Assembly (NCBI GenBank): GCA_001787755.1
Contig: MFYJ01000007.1
Span: forward strand, 210,585-274,584
Reading direction: 5' to 3'
DNA from: Candidatus Peribacteria bacterium RIFOXYB1_FULL_54_35
Lineage (GTDB): Bacteria > Patescibacteriota > Gracilibacteria > Peribacterales > Peribacteraceae
Length of the DNA: 64,000 nucleotides
Numbering within the stretch: position 1 is the stretch's first letter; every line of letters begins with the position of its first letter. Below, piece by piece: positions 27,559-35,656 of the stretch. The notes below the pieces were generated by a model. It searched no databases, was not told where the DNA came from, and was given only the letters and a program-made list of their open reading frames with translations. The position numbers and the translations under genes were made by a program.

Positions 27559-28113
27559 ATGGGAAAGCAGCACCAGACAGTTCGCTACGAAGCGGATGTC
27601 CAAAAAATCGGGGACCGGTGGCCCTCGGTCATCATCGGTGCGCCGTATGATCTCATGGAGACGCTCATGACATGGCACGAGTGCCGGTCACTCCTGCTTG
27701 CCTCGCGGCGGGCGACTCCGCGCACTGCTCCCGTGCGGGTACGCCGTACGGACTGTGCAGAAGCTCTGTGGAGTCTCATTGAAAATGAGTACGGTATGCG
27801 CACGCGCATGCTCCGGCTCTTTGAAGGGAGGGACGGACAGGAACCGCACATCTTCACGCCACGTCTGCAGCGCGTAGGGGGGGAAGCCCCGGCAGTGTTG
27901 GAAGAACCGGAGTCCGGTCTCTCCTGGACGCTGCGCAGCTGGGTGGAAGCAACCGCGCTGGAGATAGCGGCGGAGCGCGCAACGCCGGAGAATGTTCCCG
28001 TCCGCACGACCAGAGCAGACTGCACGGCGGCACTCAGGCGCCTGCTCATAGAAAATCCCGATGACATTCAGGGCACCATGACCGCGATATTTTTAGGTCA
28101 GACGCAGGAGTAG
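27559..28113 (+). CDS. Hypothetical protein with an internal tandem duplication
   Basis: The protein has 184 residues, starting at the ATG at 27559 (MGKQHQTVRYEADVQ). Two related blocks are visible: residues ~50-85 (RATPRTAPVRVRRTDCAEAL) and ~145-178 (RATPENVPVRTTRADCTAAL), each followed by LIEN and an acidic residue. The protein is mostly helical with no signal peptide or TM segment, so probably cytoplasmic. I do not recognise the family. It is convergent with the gene at 28117, only 3 bp apart. Confidence 0.62.
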   Translation: MGKQHQTVRYEADVQKIGDRWPSVIIGAPYDLMETLMTWHECRSLLLASRRATPRTAPVRVRRTDCAEALWSLIENEYGMRTRMLRLFEGRDGQEPHIFTPRLQRVGGEAPAVLEEPESGLSWTLRSWVEATALEIAAERATPENVPVRTTRADCTAALRRLLIENPDDIQGTMTAIFLGQTQE

Positions 28114-28116
28114 GAG

Positions 28117-29130
28117 CTACTGCACCACTATCTGTCCGGTTCCGAGGTTTTGCATCTGGAGGCGTTGCACTTCCCATTGGATGGCTGTCTGCAAAGCCTC
28201 CACTGTCACGGACTGCGGGAGGAGCATGGCGGGTGCTTCTTTGGGGGGGATCACGCTGCACTCCTGGTATCCGTGCGGTTCGAAGACGAAGAGGCGGCAG
28301 TCTCCGAGGTACTGTTCCAGCGGCGCCTGCGAGACTTCCTGCGGGCGGGGCTGGTGGCCGAACGCGGTGTGAACGCCTCCGTACCCTATGGCGACTGTAT
28401 GCACTTCCGGGGGACAGCTCTGCACCTGCTCCCGGACGAACTCGTGGTCCAGCTGGTGGTCTTCGAGCACGATGGTGTGTGCCTGCTCAGCGAGGGAAGC
28501 GAGGTCTGCGTCCTGCAGCGTTCCTCCAAGTGCCTTTTGCACGAGCTTCTGCAGTTCTGCGTTCAGGTAGGGGATGGCGCCCTTCCTCTTGGGGGAGTGC
28601 CCGGGGAGGATGAAGTGGGGGAGCCGCTCGAAGCAGAGAGCGGAGAATCTCTGCGCTGCATTCAGCGCCTGCAGGTCGTCGCGTGCACGCGGGTGGCGCG
28701 CCAATATGCGCTGCCGCGCTTCTTCCAGTACGGTCGTATTTCCCCGGGACCGGCTGCTCTGCAGGGCCGCTGCCTGTCGCAGAGCATGCTGACAGTCTTC
28801 CGGGAGTTCCCGCAGGGGTGTTGCGTATCGCTCCATCACGAAGCGCCCGGACTTGCCGGCGCTGAGATTGATAGCTTTGAATGCATCGAATGCGGCGTCC
28901 TGGTGTGCGATATAGCGGTCGAGCATCTCGGGGTATCTCGCGAAGGTTTCGATGTCTTCGGGAATGCCGTGGTAGAGCTTGACGATGATGACGTTCCGTC
29001 CCGGTTTCATGGGTTCCGCATGCACGAACGTCCCATGGGGAGCGAGTCTCTTCAGGAAGACTTGCGCATTGTTATCGTCGGGAAAGTCGCTCCCGCTTTC
29101 GAGATGCACCCCTGTTGTTTCCGGTGGCAT
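28117..29130 (-). CDS. Hypothetical cytoplasmic protein
   Basis: The protein has 337 residues, with start MPPETTGVHLESGSDF at 29130 preferred over the longer track ORF because the added residues look non-coding. It is helix-rich (DDLQALNAAQRFSALCFERL; LASLAEQAHTIVLEDHQLDHEF) with no signal peptide, TM segment or known catalytic motif that I can see. AT-rich sequence just upstream (TTGACT and TATAGT boxes with a long spacer) may be its promoter. Function unknown. Confidence 0.66.
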   Translation of the reverse strand: MPPETTGVHLESGSDFPDDNNAQVFLKRLAPHGTFVHAEPMKPGRNVIIVKLYHGIPEDIETFARYPEMLDRYIAHQDAAFDAFKAINLSAGKSGRFVMERYATPLRELPEDCQHALRQAAALQSSRSRGNTTVLEEARQRILARHPRARDDLQALNAAQRFSALCFERLPHFILPGHSPKRKGAIPYLNAELQKLVQKALGGTLQDADLASLAEQAHTIVLEDHQLDHEFVREQVQSCPPEVHTVAIGYGGVHTAFGHQPRPQEVSQAPLEQYLGDCRLFVFEPHGYQECSVIPPKEAPAMLLPQSVTVEALQTAIQWEVQRLQMQNLGTGQIVVQ

Positions 29131-29314
29131 AGTACTATAAAACTTTATTATTGTTTTAAAGTCAATTATTCGGACGATGGCTTGGGTATGCCAGGGGGAT
29201 GATGATCTCCTCGGGAAGATTCCAGGGGAGAGTGCTGGACTTGCGCGTGTGCCCGCACCAAGATTCTGCTTAGTCAATGGTCACTACTGATCCTTCTGTA
29301 TAAGGAGTTCTGCC

Positions 29315-29467
29315 ATGAAATGGTCCGATCTACTGGTGCTGCTCATAGTCCTTGGCATGTTTGCAGTGGACTACTGGCGGCGCAGGCGCGCACGCCGTCT
29401 CCGGCGCGGAGAGGATGTGCCTTCCGATGGGGATCCGCTCGCCGGCGGCCCGTGGTCGCCGGTGTAG
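29315..29467 (+). CDS. 50-residue single-TM microprotein
   Basis: This gene is too short for the ORF track. MKWSDLLVLLIVLGMFAVDY is a TM helix, followed by a very basic WRRRRARRLRRGE stretch and a short Pro/Gly tail. It is supported by a strong AAGGAG ribosome-binding site 8 nt upstream and a rho-independent terminator 23 bp downstream. That is a complete monocistronic unit. The topology is N-out/C-in by the positive-inside rule. Function unknown. Confidence 0.65.
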   Translation: MKWSDLLVLLIVLGMFAVDYWRRRRARRLRRGEDVPSDGDPLAGGPWSPV

Positions 29468-29489
29468 AGGGCAGAAACCGTGGCTTGCG

Positions 29490-29521
29490 ACGGGGGGGCT
29501 CGCTTGGGCCCCCGTTTTTTT
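29490..29521 (+). terminator. Rho-independent terminator after the TM microprotein
   Basis: ACGGGGG...CCCCCGT stem with a short loop, followed by TTTTTTT on the plus strand. Confidence 0.85.
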
Positions 29522-29632
29522 GCGCAAAGCAACTCTCTGCACCGTTCCGAAGAGCAGTGCAGAGAGTGTTCCCTTTTCGTGGAATGTCCTTGAGTCCGTT
29601 CTTGAAGTGTTGAGAGTCAGATCAGTTTGCGA

Positions 29633-30016
29633 TCACGTGAGTTCCGGGCAGTATTCGGCGAAGAGCGTGTTCATGTCCGCCTCGGAGAGGAGGACCCGGC
29701 ACGCGCCTTCCAGCGCGAGCTGCCCTCCCTGCCAGGAGACCTGGCTCGTGAGGAGCCGACGGCCGTCCAGCCGGTAGGCGTCCACGACGCTGCTCGGGAG
29801 TCCGAAGCGCTGGATGCACATTCCCCCGTTTTGCCACGGGGACTTCTTGATCTCCAGCCGGTGCCTGGCAAGCTCGCCGGCCAACCGCCTCAGGTTCCCT
29901 GAGGTGATTAGCCAGTTCGCCAGTTCCTGCTCCGGCGTGAGCCCCGTCCGTTGCGGAGCGGGGGGTGGTGCCATCGTCGCTGTTCCTGTCGCTGCGGTTG
30001 CAGTTCTTCTTCTCAT
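29633..30016 (-). CDS. Hypothetical protein, 127 aa
   Basis: The N-terminal 30 residues are Ala/Thr/Pro-rich and probably disordered. A compact domain follows (LTPEQELANWLITSGNLRRL; GGQLALEGACRVLLSEADMN) ending CPELT. A GAAAGGA ribosome-binding site lies about 9 nt upstream of the ATG at 30016. No family is recognised. The upstream gap 30017-30290 is AT-richer and holds promoter-like sequence but no gene I can support. Confidence 0.66.
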   Translation of the reverse strand: MRRRTATAATGTATMAPPPAPQRTGLTPEQELANWLITSGNLRRLAGELARHRLEIKKSPWQNGGMCIQRFGLPSSVVDAYRLDGRRLLTSQVSWQGGQLALEGACRVLLSEADMNTLFAEYCPELT

Positions 30017-30290
30017 GGTTTAAATTCCTTTCTTGACCACAAGAGACATTCCACGTTCGAAGGGGGACTACAGGTACGGCATACCTCCAGTCCGCCTGCG
30101 AAAATGTAAGGGCGACGATGTCAAAAAGATCAGTTGATATTCAACAATAAACCTTATGATTTGTCAATTACTGAGCACTCCTCCCAGTTCAAAAATTTGC
30201 GGCACGTTAGCATTGCTGACGGGAGGAATGCAAATAGTTGGGTGAGTGAAAGTGCATGCGTTCTTCCTCCGCCTCTTCTACACTTGGTGC

Positions 30291-30545
30291 ATGTCGAAAC
30301 TTGTTCTCGATCTCCACGATATCTTCCAGAACGGGAAGGCGATTTCTGAAGAACTGGGGAGAGTGATGCGCGATGCGTGCGAGAAGCGTATCCCGCTTGT
30401 GGAGATCATTCCCGGCAAGGGCTCGGGGCAGCTCAAGAGGCGTGTTCTCCGGTTCTTAAACCAGCCGCATATTAAGGAGCTCTACCATCGGCTGGAGAAA
30501 GATGACAAGAACCACGGGAGGATCTTTGTGCATTTTCGCCACTAA
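30291..30545 (+). CDS. Smr-domain protein
   Basis: An 84-residue protein that is a single Smr (small MutS-related) domain. It has the LDLHD motif at the start (KLVLDLHDIF), then helix MRDACEKRIPLVEIIPGKGSGQLKRRVLRFL with the GxGxGxL-type loop, and ends GRIFVHFRH. Smr domains bind or nick nucleic acids, often on collided ribosomes. This is a stand-alone copy without the MutS2 body. The ATG at 30291 is chosen because homology begins there. It sits 72 bp upstream of rplU. Confidence 0.86.
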   Translation: MSKLVLDLHDIFQNGKAISEELGRVMRDACEKRIPLVEIIPGKGSGQLKRRVLRFLNQPHIKELYHRLEKDDKNHGRIFVHFRH

Positions 30546-30617
30546 GAAGTACTAAATTTCCTTGCCTCTCGTCGTCTTTGTTCCGTACACTGCCGCGGTC
30601 ATTCAAGATACAGTTCC

Positions 30618-30980
30618 ATGTTCGCCGTTGTCGACATCGCAGGCTTTCAGGAGAAGGTTTCCGAAGGGGACAAGCTCCGCGTACCCTCTCTCCCAGCAGA
30701 GGAGGGGAAGTCCCTGTCTTTCGACAAGGTGCTGCTGCTTGTCAAAGGCGAAGGCGACATGAAGGTCGGCACGCCGTACGTTGCAGGTGCCGCTGTGGAG
30801 GTGAAGGTGCTCCGTCACGCGAAAGGAGACAAGATCCGTGTCTACAAAATGCGCCGCCGCAAGCGCTACCGCCGCACGCACGGACATCGCCAGGGGTTCA
30901 CGGAGATCGAAGTGACGAAAATCAAGGCGATCGGTGGAGCGACGGTTTCCGGTGCAAAGAAAGAAGCACCGAAACTTTGA
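30618..30980 (+). CDS. rplU: Ribosomal protein bL21
   Basis: This 50S subunit protein binds 23S rRNA. It has 120 residues. The N-terminus MFAVVDIAGFQEKVSEGDKL and the rRNA-binding stretch RVYKMRRRKRYRRTHGHRQGF, followed by EIEVTKI, are diagnostic. A short KKEAPKL-type tail is extra. rpmA (bL27), its usual partner, does not follow; tgt converges on it instead, with hairpin H5 between. Confidence 0.97.
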   Translation: MFAVVDIAGFQEKVSEGDKLRVPSLPAEEGKSLSFDKVLLLVKGEGDMKVGTPYVAGAAVEVKVLRHAKGDKIRVYKMRRRKRYRRTHGHRQGFTEIEVTKIKAIGGATVSGAKKEAPKL

Positions 30981-30986
30981 ATGTGG

Positions 30987-31029
30987 AATATCGTATGTCG
31001 TATGTGGGGATTCCCACATATGATATTCA
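30987..31029. repeat. Word-repeat inverted repeat H5 (GTATGTC word) between rplU and tgt
   Basis: GAATATCGTATGTCGTATGT and ACATATGATATTC pair around GGGGATTCCC. This member has a minimal loop and lacks the core. It fills the space between two convergent stop codons, and the tgt stop lies in the right arm. It probably serves as a bidirectional terminator. Confidence 0.72.
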
Positions 31030-32109
31030 ATGCTCGATATTCATTCCATCCATCTCGCTGCGCAGCTCCTGCATGGCTTTGAGTGTCACGCCGAGATTCT
31101 GCATGCATGCGATGGTTTCCGCCAGCCGCTCTCCTGCTTTGAAGAGGTGGTGCAGGTAGCTCCTCAGGTGCGTGCGGCTGAGGGGGGAGGGGGAGTCTGC
31201 ATCTATGGGAATATGCGCTTCCCTGTACTCGCTCCGGGTGATGCGGAGATCGGAGCCGTCTGAGAGCAGGATGTGCCCGTGCCGTGCGAGGCGCATGGGG
31301 AGGACACAGTCGAACATGTCCATGCCTTTGGATACGCTCATCCGGAGTTGGTCGATCATGCCCACGCCCATGAGGTAGCGCGGTTTTTCTTCCGGGAGGA
31401 GCGGGCTCACAGAATCAATGATGCCGAACATCTCATCCGGCTGCTCGCCCACGGCCAGCCCGCCGATGGCGTATCCGTCGAACTCCATGGCGATGAGCTC
31501 CTCTGTGCACTTCTCACGCAGGTTCCGCTCCACTCCCCCCTGCACGATGCCGAAGAGGAGGGGGGGATGCGGGGATTTCCTGCTGAGTTCCTCGTGCCAC
31601 TTCTTGCACTCCTTTGCCCAGCGCAGCGTGCGTTCCACCGCCTGTTCAATTTCTTTGCGGCTGGATTTGGACGGCGGGCAGTGATCGAAGCACATGATGA
31701 TGTCCGCGCCGAGAGCGTGCTGGATGCGCATGGCGCTCTCGGGTCCGAGGAAGAGTGCGTCGCCGTTCACGTGGGAACGGAAGTGCACACCGTCTTTCAC
31801 GATCTTGTTCAGGTGCCGCATGGAGAACACCTGGTACCCGCCGGAGTCGGTGAGGATGGGTTTCCCCCAGTGTACGAATTTGTGCAGTCCGCCGGCCTGC
31901 TCTATCACATTCTCTCCGGGTTGGATGTGGAGGTGGTAGGTGTTGCAGAGGAGGATCTGTGCACCGAGTTCCAGGAGGTCTCTGTGCGTGATGCCGCGCA
32001 TGGCGCCGGCTGTTCCCACGGGCATGAAGAACGGCGTCTGGATCTCCCCGTGGTTGGTGCGGAGGATTCCCCTGCGGCCGAGCGGTGTCTGGCGAATTTG
32101 CGTCAGCAT
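31027..32109 (-). CDS. tgt: tRNA-guanine transglycosylase lacking the zinc site
   Basis: Tgt swaps guanine-34 for a 7-deazaguanine base in GUN-anticodon tRNAs. The 360 residues show the TIM-barrel motifs: FFMPVGTAGAM, ILLCNTYHLHIQPG, LTDSGGYQVFS with the catalytic Asp, IVQGG, GGLAVGE, and MFDCVLPMRLARHGH with the nucleophile Asp. The C-terminal zinc motif D-C-x-C-x2-C followed by a His is gone. PIDADSPSPLSRTHLRSYLHHL has Ser in place of all three Cys, and CMQNLG has Gln where H-N-L is expected. The codons (TCC, TCC, AGC, CAG) read cleanly. The enzyme core looks intact, so this is a zinc-free variant rather than a pseudogene. The stop lies in hairpin H5. Confidence 0.94.
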   Translation of the reverse strand: MLTQIRQTPLGRRGILRTNHGEIQTPFFMPVGTAGAMRGITHRDLLELGAQILLCNTYHLHIQPGENVIEQAGGLHKFVHWGKPILTDSGGYQVFSMRHLNKIVKDGVHFRSHVNGDALFLGPESAMRIQHALGADIIMCFDHCPPSKSSRKEIEQAVERTLRWAKECKKWHEELSRKSPHPPLLFGIVQGGVERNLREKCTEELIAMEFDGYAIGGLAVGEQPDEMFGIIDSVSPLLPEEKPRYLMGVGMIDQLRMSVSKGMDMFDCVLPMRLARHGHILLSDGSDLRITRSEYREAHIPIDADSPSPLSRTHLRSYLHHLFKAGERLAETIACMQNLGVTLKAMQELRSEMDGMNIEH

Positions 32110-32239
32110 TTTGCCGTAGGATACGCGATTTGTTTTATATTGGACAGAAGGCGTTCTTGTGATTCAAATCACTTGTGCCCTGCCGTAGGCTTCTCCACAA
32201 TACATTCCTGCAATTCCCTGTACCCTTTCCCCGATTCCT

Positions 32240-32665
32240 ATGATGATCTGTTGTCCCAAAACTGCCAGAGGGGCAGCGGCATTCTGTGTCCGCGTGTCCT
32301 TCGGCGTTTCCTTACTCCTCATCGGTCTTTCGCACTTCATGACATTCACTGCCTTCAAAGGCATGGTGATGGAGGGCCTTGGACCTCTGGAGCCACTCGG
32401 CGCTCTCTGGGCGTTCATTCTTCCCGCACTCATGATCGTGGGCGGAGCACTGCTTGCCGTCGGCATGTACCCGGAGATCGGGGCATGGGCAGCCGGTGTC
32501 GCCATCGGTTCCATCCCCGTCGGTATGCTCCTCAAGCCGATCCTCGGCGGAGTTGCTCTGCCGGATGTGATGGGCGCAGCCATCAATGCGTTTGTGTGGC
32601 TGATTCTCTACGTGCTTGTTGTGAAGATGACCAGCTGCTGCGGCAGCTGCGAGAAGAAGGAGTAG
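32240..32665 (+). CDS. DoxX-like membrane protein with terminal Cys clusters
   Basis: The protein has 141 residues with four predicted TM helices (FCVRVSFGVSLLLIGLSHF; LGALWAFILPALMIVGGALL; IGAWAAGVAIGSIPVGML; INAFVWLILYVLVV). It shows the DoxX/MauE-like pattern of an N-terminal helix followed by GLSHF. Unusual Cys pairs flank the membrane part: MMICCPK at the start and SCCGSCEKKE at the end. These might bind metal or take part in thiol redox. A rho-independent terminator follows. Function unknown. Confidence 0.76.
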   Translation: MMICCPKTARGAAAFCVRVSFGVSLLLIGLSHFMTFTAFKGMVMEGLGPLEPLGALWAFILPALMIVGGALLAVGMYPEIGAWAAGVAIGSIPVGMLLKPILGGVALPDVMGAAINAFVWLILYVLVVKMTSCCGSCEKKE

Positions 32666-32682
32666 GTGGATTCGTACATAAT

Positions 32683-32719
32683 AAAAAAGAGAGTTCCTTT
32701 CCGGAGGGGCTCTCTTTTT
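32683..32719. terminator. Rho-independent terminator, usable on both strands
   Basis: AAAAAAGAGAG...CTCTCTTTTT stem with T-tracts on both strands, between the convergent DoxX-like gene and clpP. Confidence 0.8.
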
Positions 32720-32723
32720 GTTG

Positions 32724-32782
32724 ACTCGTTTGCTCGTTGGCTCGTTCGAACGAGCAACGAGTGAACGAGAGCACGAGCAAAT
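32724..32782. repeat. Word-repeat inverted repeat H6 (GCTCGTT word) next to clpP stop
   Basis: CTCGTTTGCTCGTTGGCTCG on the left pairs with CGAGCAACGAGTGAACGAG on the right around TTCGAA. There is almost no loop and no core. The right side carries an extra word and abuts the clpP TAA. It lies directly beside a conventional terminator, so termination is unlikely to be its only reason to exist. Confidence 0.72.
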
Positions 32783-32783
32783 G

Positions 32784-33461
32784 TTACTTCTTCACTTCCT
32801 CGTGCTTCTTCACGATCCTGTCGATGAGGCCGTACTTCAGTGCGTCCTCGGCCTTCATGAACTTGTCGCGCTCGGTGTCGATCTTCACCTTCTCGAGCTT
32901 CTGGCCCGAGTGCTTGGCGATGAGCTGGTTTAAGAGGTCTTTCGTCTGGATGATGTGGTCGGCATGGATGGCGATATCCGTTGCCTGTCCCTCCGTACCG
33001 CCGAGCGGCTGGTGAATCATGATTTCCGAGTGCTCGAGTGCGAAGCGTTTCCCTTTCTGGCCTCCCATGAGGATGATTGCTCCGCCGCTCGCTGCCATGC
33101 CCAGGCAGACCGTGGAAATGTCCGGCTGCACGTACTGCATGGTGTCGTACATGGCGAGAGTGGAAGTCACCTGCCCGCCGGGGGAGTTTACATAGAGGGT
33201 GATGTCTTTCTTGGGGTTCTCCTTCTCCAGGAAGAGGAGCTGCGCGATCACGGAGTTGGCGATGTCGTCGTTGATCGGGGTGCCGAGGAATATGATGCGC
33301 TCCTCGAGCAGGCGGGAGTAGATGTCGTACACGCGTTCCCCGAACTGCGTCTTCTCTATGACGGTCGGGATCACGAAATTCTGCGGCGTGAGCCTGCCGC
33401 GGGAGATGTCACTGGCTATCGACTGGATTTTGGGGTGCATGGAGGGGAGGGGAGTGTTCAT
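32784..33461 (-). CDS. clpP: ATP-dependent Clp protease proteolytic subunit
   Basis: This is the serine-protease barrel that partners with ClpX or ClpC. The protein has 225 residues. [21 protein letters not shown] is the family start, and [20 protein letters not shown] follows. The catalytic Ser lies in [11 protein letters not shown] (usual GQAASMGA), the His in IMIHQPLGG, and the Asp in [14 protein letters not shown]. All triad residues are present. The N-terminus has about 30 residues more than E. coli ClpP before the strand. It is convergent with the DoxX-like gene and divergent from miaA. Confidence 0.96.
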   Translation of the reverse strand: MNTPLPSMHPKIQSIASDISRGRLTPQNFVIPTVIEKTQFGERVYDIYSRLLEERIIFLGTPINDDIANSVIAQLLFLEKENPKKDITLYVNSPGGQVTSTLAMYDTMQYVQPDISTVCLGMAASGGAIILMGGQKGKRFALEHSEIMIHQPLGGTEGQATDIAIHADHIIQTKDLLNQLIAKHSGQKLEKVKIDTERDKFMKAEDALKYGLIDRIVKKHEEVKK

Positions 33462-33583
33462 AGTATAATACAGGTTTTCCCTGCCTCACGGCAGTATGCA
33501 TGATTCTGAGAATATGGTCGGGTGGATGTGTAATGTATTGTTTACATTCCCGATTGGTCAGCAAACCGATACAGTATTTCCTG

Positions 33584-34549
33584 ATGACTTCAGACTGGAA
33601 GCGCGACGTCACCGGCCTCCTCGCTACCGCAGAGCATCCGCTCATCGTCGTGCTCGGTCCCACCGCCAGCGGCAAGACGGCGTTCTCCATTGCACTCGCG
33701 AAGTCCATTGTGTCCACGGGGAGAGAGGCGGAGATCATCAATGCCGATTCGCGGCAGCTCTACTGCTACTTAAACATCGGGACGGCGAAGGTGACTCCAA
33801 AGGAAATGCAGGGGATTCCCCATCACCTCATCGACGTGCTCGATCCCAAGGAAGAGGCGGCTGCCGGGTGGTACCAGGGGGAAGCGCGCAGGGTGATCCA
33901 AAACATGCAGAAGCGGGGAGCGGTTCCTGTGCTCGTCGGGGGATCCATGCTTTACGTGAGCAGTGTGATCGATGCGCTGACGTTAGCGCCGGTACCGGAT
34001 CCCGTTCTGCGGGCACGGCTGATAGAGGAGTACGACCAGGACGGGGGAGCGGCGCTCTTCGCACGACTGCAGGAGATAGATCCCGAGACCGCGGATTCCA
34101 TCCACCGCAATAACAAGCCGCACCTCGTGCGGGCAGTGGAGATCTACGAGCTGCTCAAAGCACCGAAGTCGGAAGCAGTGCCGCAGAGGGAACTGCGGTC
34201 CGATGAGAACGTGAGTGAGTATGATCTGCTCATCTTCGGCATGCAGTGGGACCGGGAGGAGCTCTGCGTGCGCATCGATGAGCGGACGAAGAAGATGTTT
34301 GAGGAGGGGTGGCTGGAGGAAGTGGAGGATCTCCTCAAGAAGGGGTACTCCGCAGACAACCCCGGCATGAAGAGCCACGGGTACCGGGAGATCATGACGT
34401 ACATGGAGGGATCCTGCGATGATCTTAAAGCCCTCCGGGAACTCATTGCAGCCAAAACGCGCCAGTATGCCAAGCGGCAGATGTCGTGGTGGAGGGGAGA
34501 CTCACGCATCCGGTGGATTTGTCCGGCATTACAAACTATCAGGTCATAG
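33584..34549 (+). CDS. miaA: tRNA dimethylallyltransferase MiaA
   Basis: MiaA adds the isopentenyl group to A37 of tRNAs reading UNN codons. I chose the ATG at 33584 (MTSDWKRDVTGLLATAEHPL, 321 residues), since upstream residues read through the divergent promoter region. The P-loop is VLGPTASGKTAFSI, NADSRQLYCYLNIGTAKVTP binds tRNA, HHLIDVLDP and VLVGGSMLYVSSVIDAL follow, and RRQMSWWRG-like KRQMSWWRGDSRIRW is at the C-terminus. The stop TAG is directly followed by hairpin H7. Confidence 0.95.
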   Translation: MTSDWKRDVTGLLATAEHPLIVVLGPTASGKTAFSIALAKSIVSTGREAEIINADSRQLYCYLNIGTAKVTPKEMQGIPHHLIDVLDPKEEAAAGWYQGEARRVIQNMQKRGAVPVLVGGSMLYVSSVIDALTLAPVPDPVLRARLIEEYDQDGGAALFARLQEIDPETADSIHRNNKPHLVRAVEIYELLKAPKSEAVPQRELRSDENVSEYDLLIFGMQWDREELCVRIDERTKKMFEEGWLEEVEDLLKKGYSADNPGMKSHGYREIMTYMEGSCDDLKALRELIAAKTRQYAKRQMSWWRGDSRIRWICPALQTIRS

Positions 34550-34551
34550 CT

Positions 34552-34650
34552 GGTAGGTTGTAGATGGTAGTTTGTAGGTTGTAAGAAATCCAAAATCTAA
34601 AGAGGCAAAGGCAGTTGCACTACAAGCTACAACCTACAAACTACATACTA
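34552..34650. repeat. Word-repeat inverted repeat H7 (GTAGNTT word) between miaA and 34648 gene
   Basis: The perfect 17-bp arms GTAGTTTGTAGGTTGTA/TACAACCTACAAACTAC are extended by further imperfect GTAG words. The loop read on the minus strand contains TTTTGGATTTCT, a close core match. The right arm supplies the TAG stop of the convergent gene at 34648-34650. Confidence 0.78.
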
Positions 34651-34980
34651 CCCGAGGGCTTCCTTGCTGAGCTCCAGCCTGGTGCGAAGTGCCGCATACT
34701 CCGTGGGGTCCGCGCCGAGTGCCGCTCCTTCCGCGCGGATTTCCTGCGTGTACGCCACCATGAACGGTTCCCCGTTCTTCTTCGCTTCCCGCTGTGCCGC
34801 TGTCACTTCTTTCATGCGTTCCAGCAGCTCTTCGGGCGCTTTCTTCTCCAGTGCTGCAAGTCGCTTCAGTGCTTCTGCACGGCTCACTGCGTCGCTCGCT
34901 TCCCTGAGTTTGTCCGCTGTCTTTTCGATCTGCTCAACACGGTTGTCTATGTGCTCGTGGAGGATTTCCGGGGTAGGCAT
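34648..34980 (-). CDS. Small coiled-coil protein, hypothetical
   Basis: The 110 residues are almost entirely helical, with heptad-like spacing (HIDNRVEQIEKTADKLREAS; EALKRLAALEKKAPEELLERM). There is no signal peptide or TM segment. The stop codon lies in the hairpin arm. It is co-directional with the gene at 34998, 17 bp apart, so likely co-transcribed. Function unknown. Confidence 0.64.
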   Translation of the reverse strand: MPTPEILHEHIDNRVEQIEKTADKLREASDAVSRAEALKRLAALEKKAPEELLERMKEVTAAQREAKKNGEPFMVAYTQEIRAEGAALGADPTEYAALRTRLELSKEALG

Positions 34981-34997
34981 GGGGAGGAGAGGGAGGG

Positions 34998-35390
34998 CTA
35001 GAACTTAAAGACATCATGCTCTTTTTCTATACTCTGCTTCATCTGCCAGAGCTGCGCCACCATCGTCTGCAGTTGCGGGCATGCATTGGGTGTGTTCTTG
35101 TCTCTGTAAAATTCATCGATGAGCCTGATCTGATCTGCAATATTCACGAGGGTGAGGTCTGTTCTATCTCTCCACTCCTCGTCGAGCTTGTTGTAGACCT
35201 CCTGATTGAGGAAGGATTCCGGATTTTTCACGTCGATCTCTCCCTTGTCGATGAGCTCGGAGAGCTTGGTGAGGAAACTGCGGTGTTCTTCCTCCATTGC
35301 GCCTTCCACGGGCTTGCCTGCGCTCCGTTCCTCCTCCTCCGTCAGTTGGCCTTGTTTCTGTATTTTCTGGATGAAATCGTCATCAGACAT
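34998..35390 (-). CDS. Small acidic helical protein, hypothetical
   Basis: The 130 residues begin MSDDDFIQKIQKQGQLTEEEE. The protein is acidic and helix-rich with a conserved-looking middle (LSELIDKGEIDVKNPESFLN) and a C-terminal helix (LQTMVAQLWQMKQSIEKEHD). It has no membrane segment. It is first in a probable two-gene operon with the coiled-coil gene. I recall similar short proteins in CPR genomes but cannot name a family. Confidence 0.66.
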   Translation of the reverse strand: MSDDDFIQKIQKQGQLTEEEERSAGKPVEGAMEEEHRSFLTKLSELIDKGEIDVKNPESFLNQEVYNKLDEEWRDRTDLTLVNIADQIRLIDEFYRDKNTPNACPQLQTMVAQLWQMKQSIEKEHDVFKF

Positions 35391-35518
35391 GGTTCTATTG
35401 TATCAGAATTCCCGGTTTAAAGCCATGAGTGAGGTGCAGGGGAGGGCGCATCTCAAAACGCATGCAGCCTTGTCTTTGGGAGAGACATCGAGCACCTGTA
35501 CTTCCGGCGATCGGTTGT

Positions 35519-35656
35519 TTACATTTCCTCGTCGGTGCCATGTTCTTCTTCGTCACCGTCGGTATCGTCCATACCGCAACTACACTTGTTGCCTATACAA
35601 CCGCAGCCGCCGCACATTTCGCAGACTTCCTGGCCGCACGTGTCGCACTGGTCCAT
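35519..35656 (-). CDS. 45-residue Cys-rich acidic microprotein (putative metal binder)
   Basis: This ORF is too short for the track and is read on the minus strand: MDQCDTCGQEVCEMCGGCGC then IGNKCSCGMDDTDGDEEE, ending GTDEEM and TAA. Eight Cys occur in 24 residues as CxxC, CxxC, CxC and CxC pairs, followed by a strongly acidic tail. The composition suggests a metal-thiolate or small zinc protein. No clear Shine-Dalgarno precedes the ATG, and the frame stays open upstream. The opposite-strand ORF 35429..35818 has no recognisable character and looks like a shadow. The existence of the gene is moderately supported only. Confidence 0.5.
   Translation of the reverse strand: MDQCDTCGQEVCEMCGGCGCIGNKCSCGMDDTDGDEEEHGTDEEM

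Noticed and set aside
30618-32109. Zinc loss in tgt as evidence of a pseudogene
   Set aside because: The reading frame is intact at full length with all catalytic residues, and the four changed ligands are clean substitutions rather than decay.
31273-32724. 483-residue plus-strand ORF
   Set aside because: It is antisense to tgt and runs through the DoxX-like gene in another frame; both real genes have clear family motifs.
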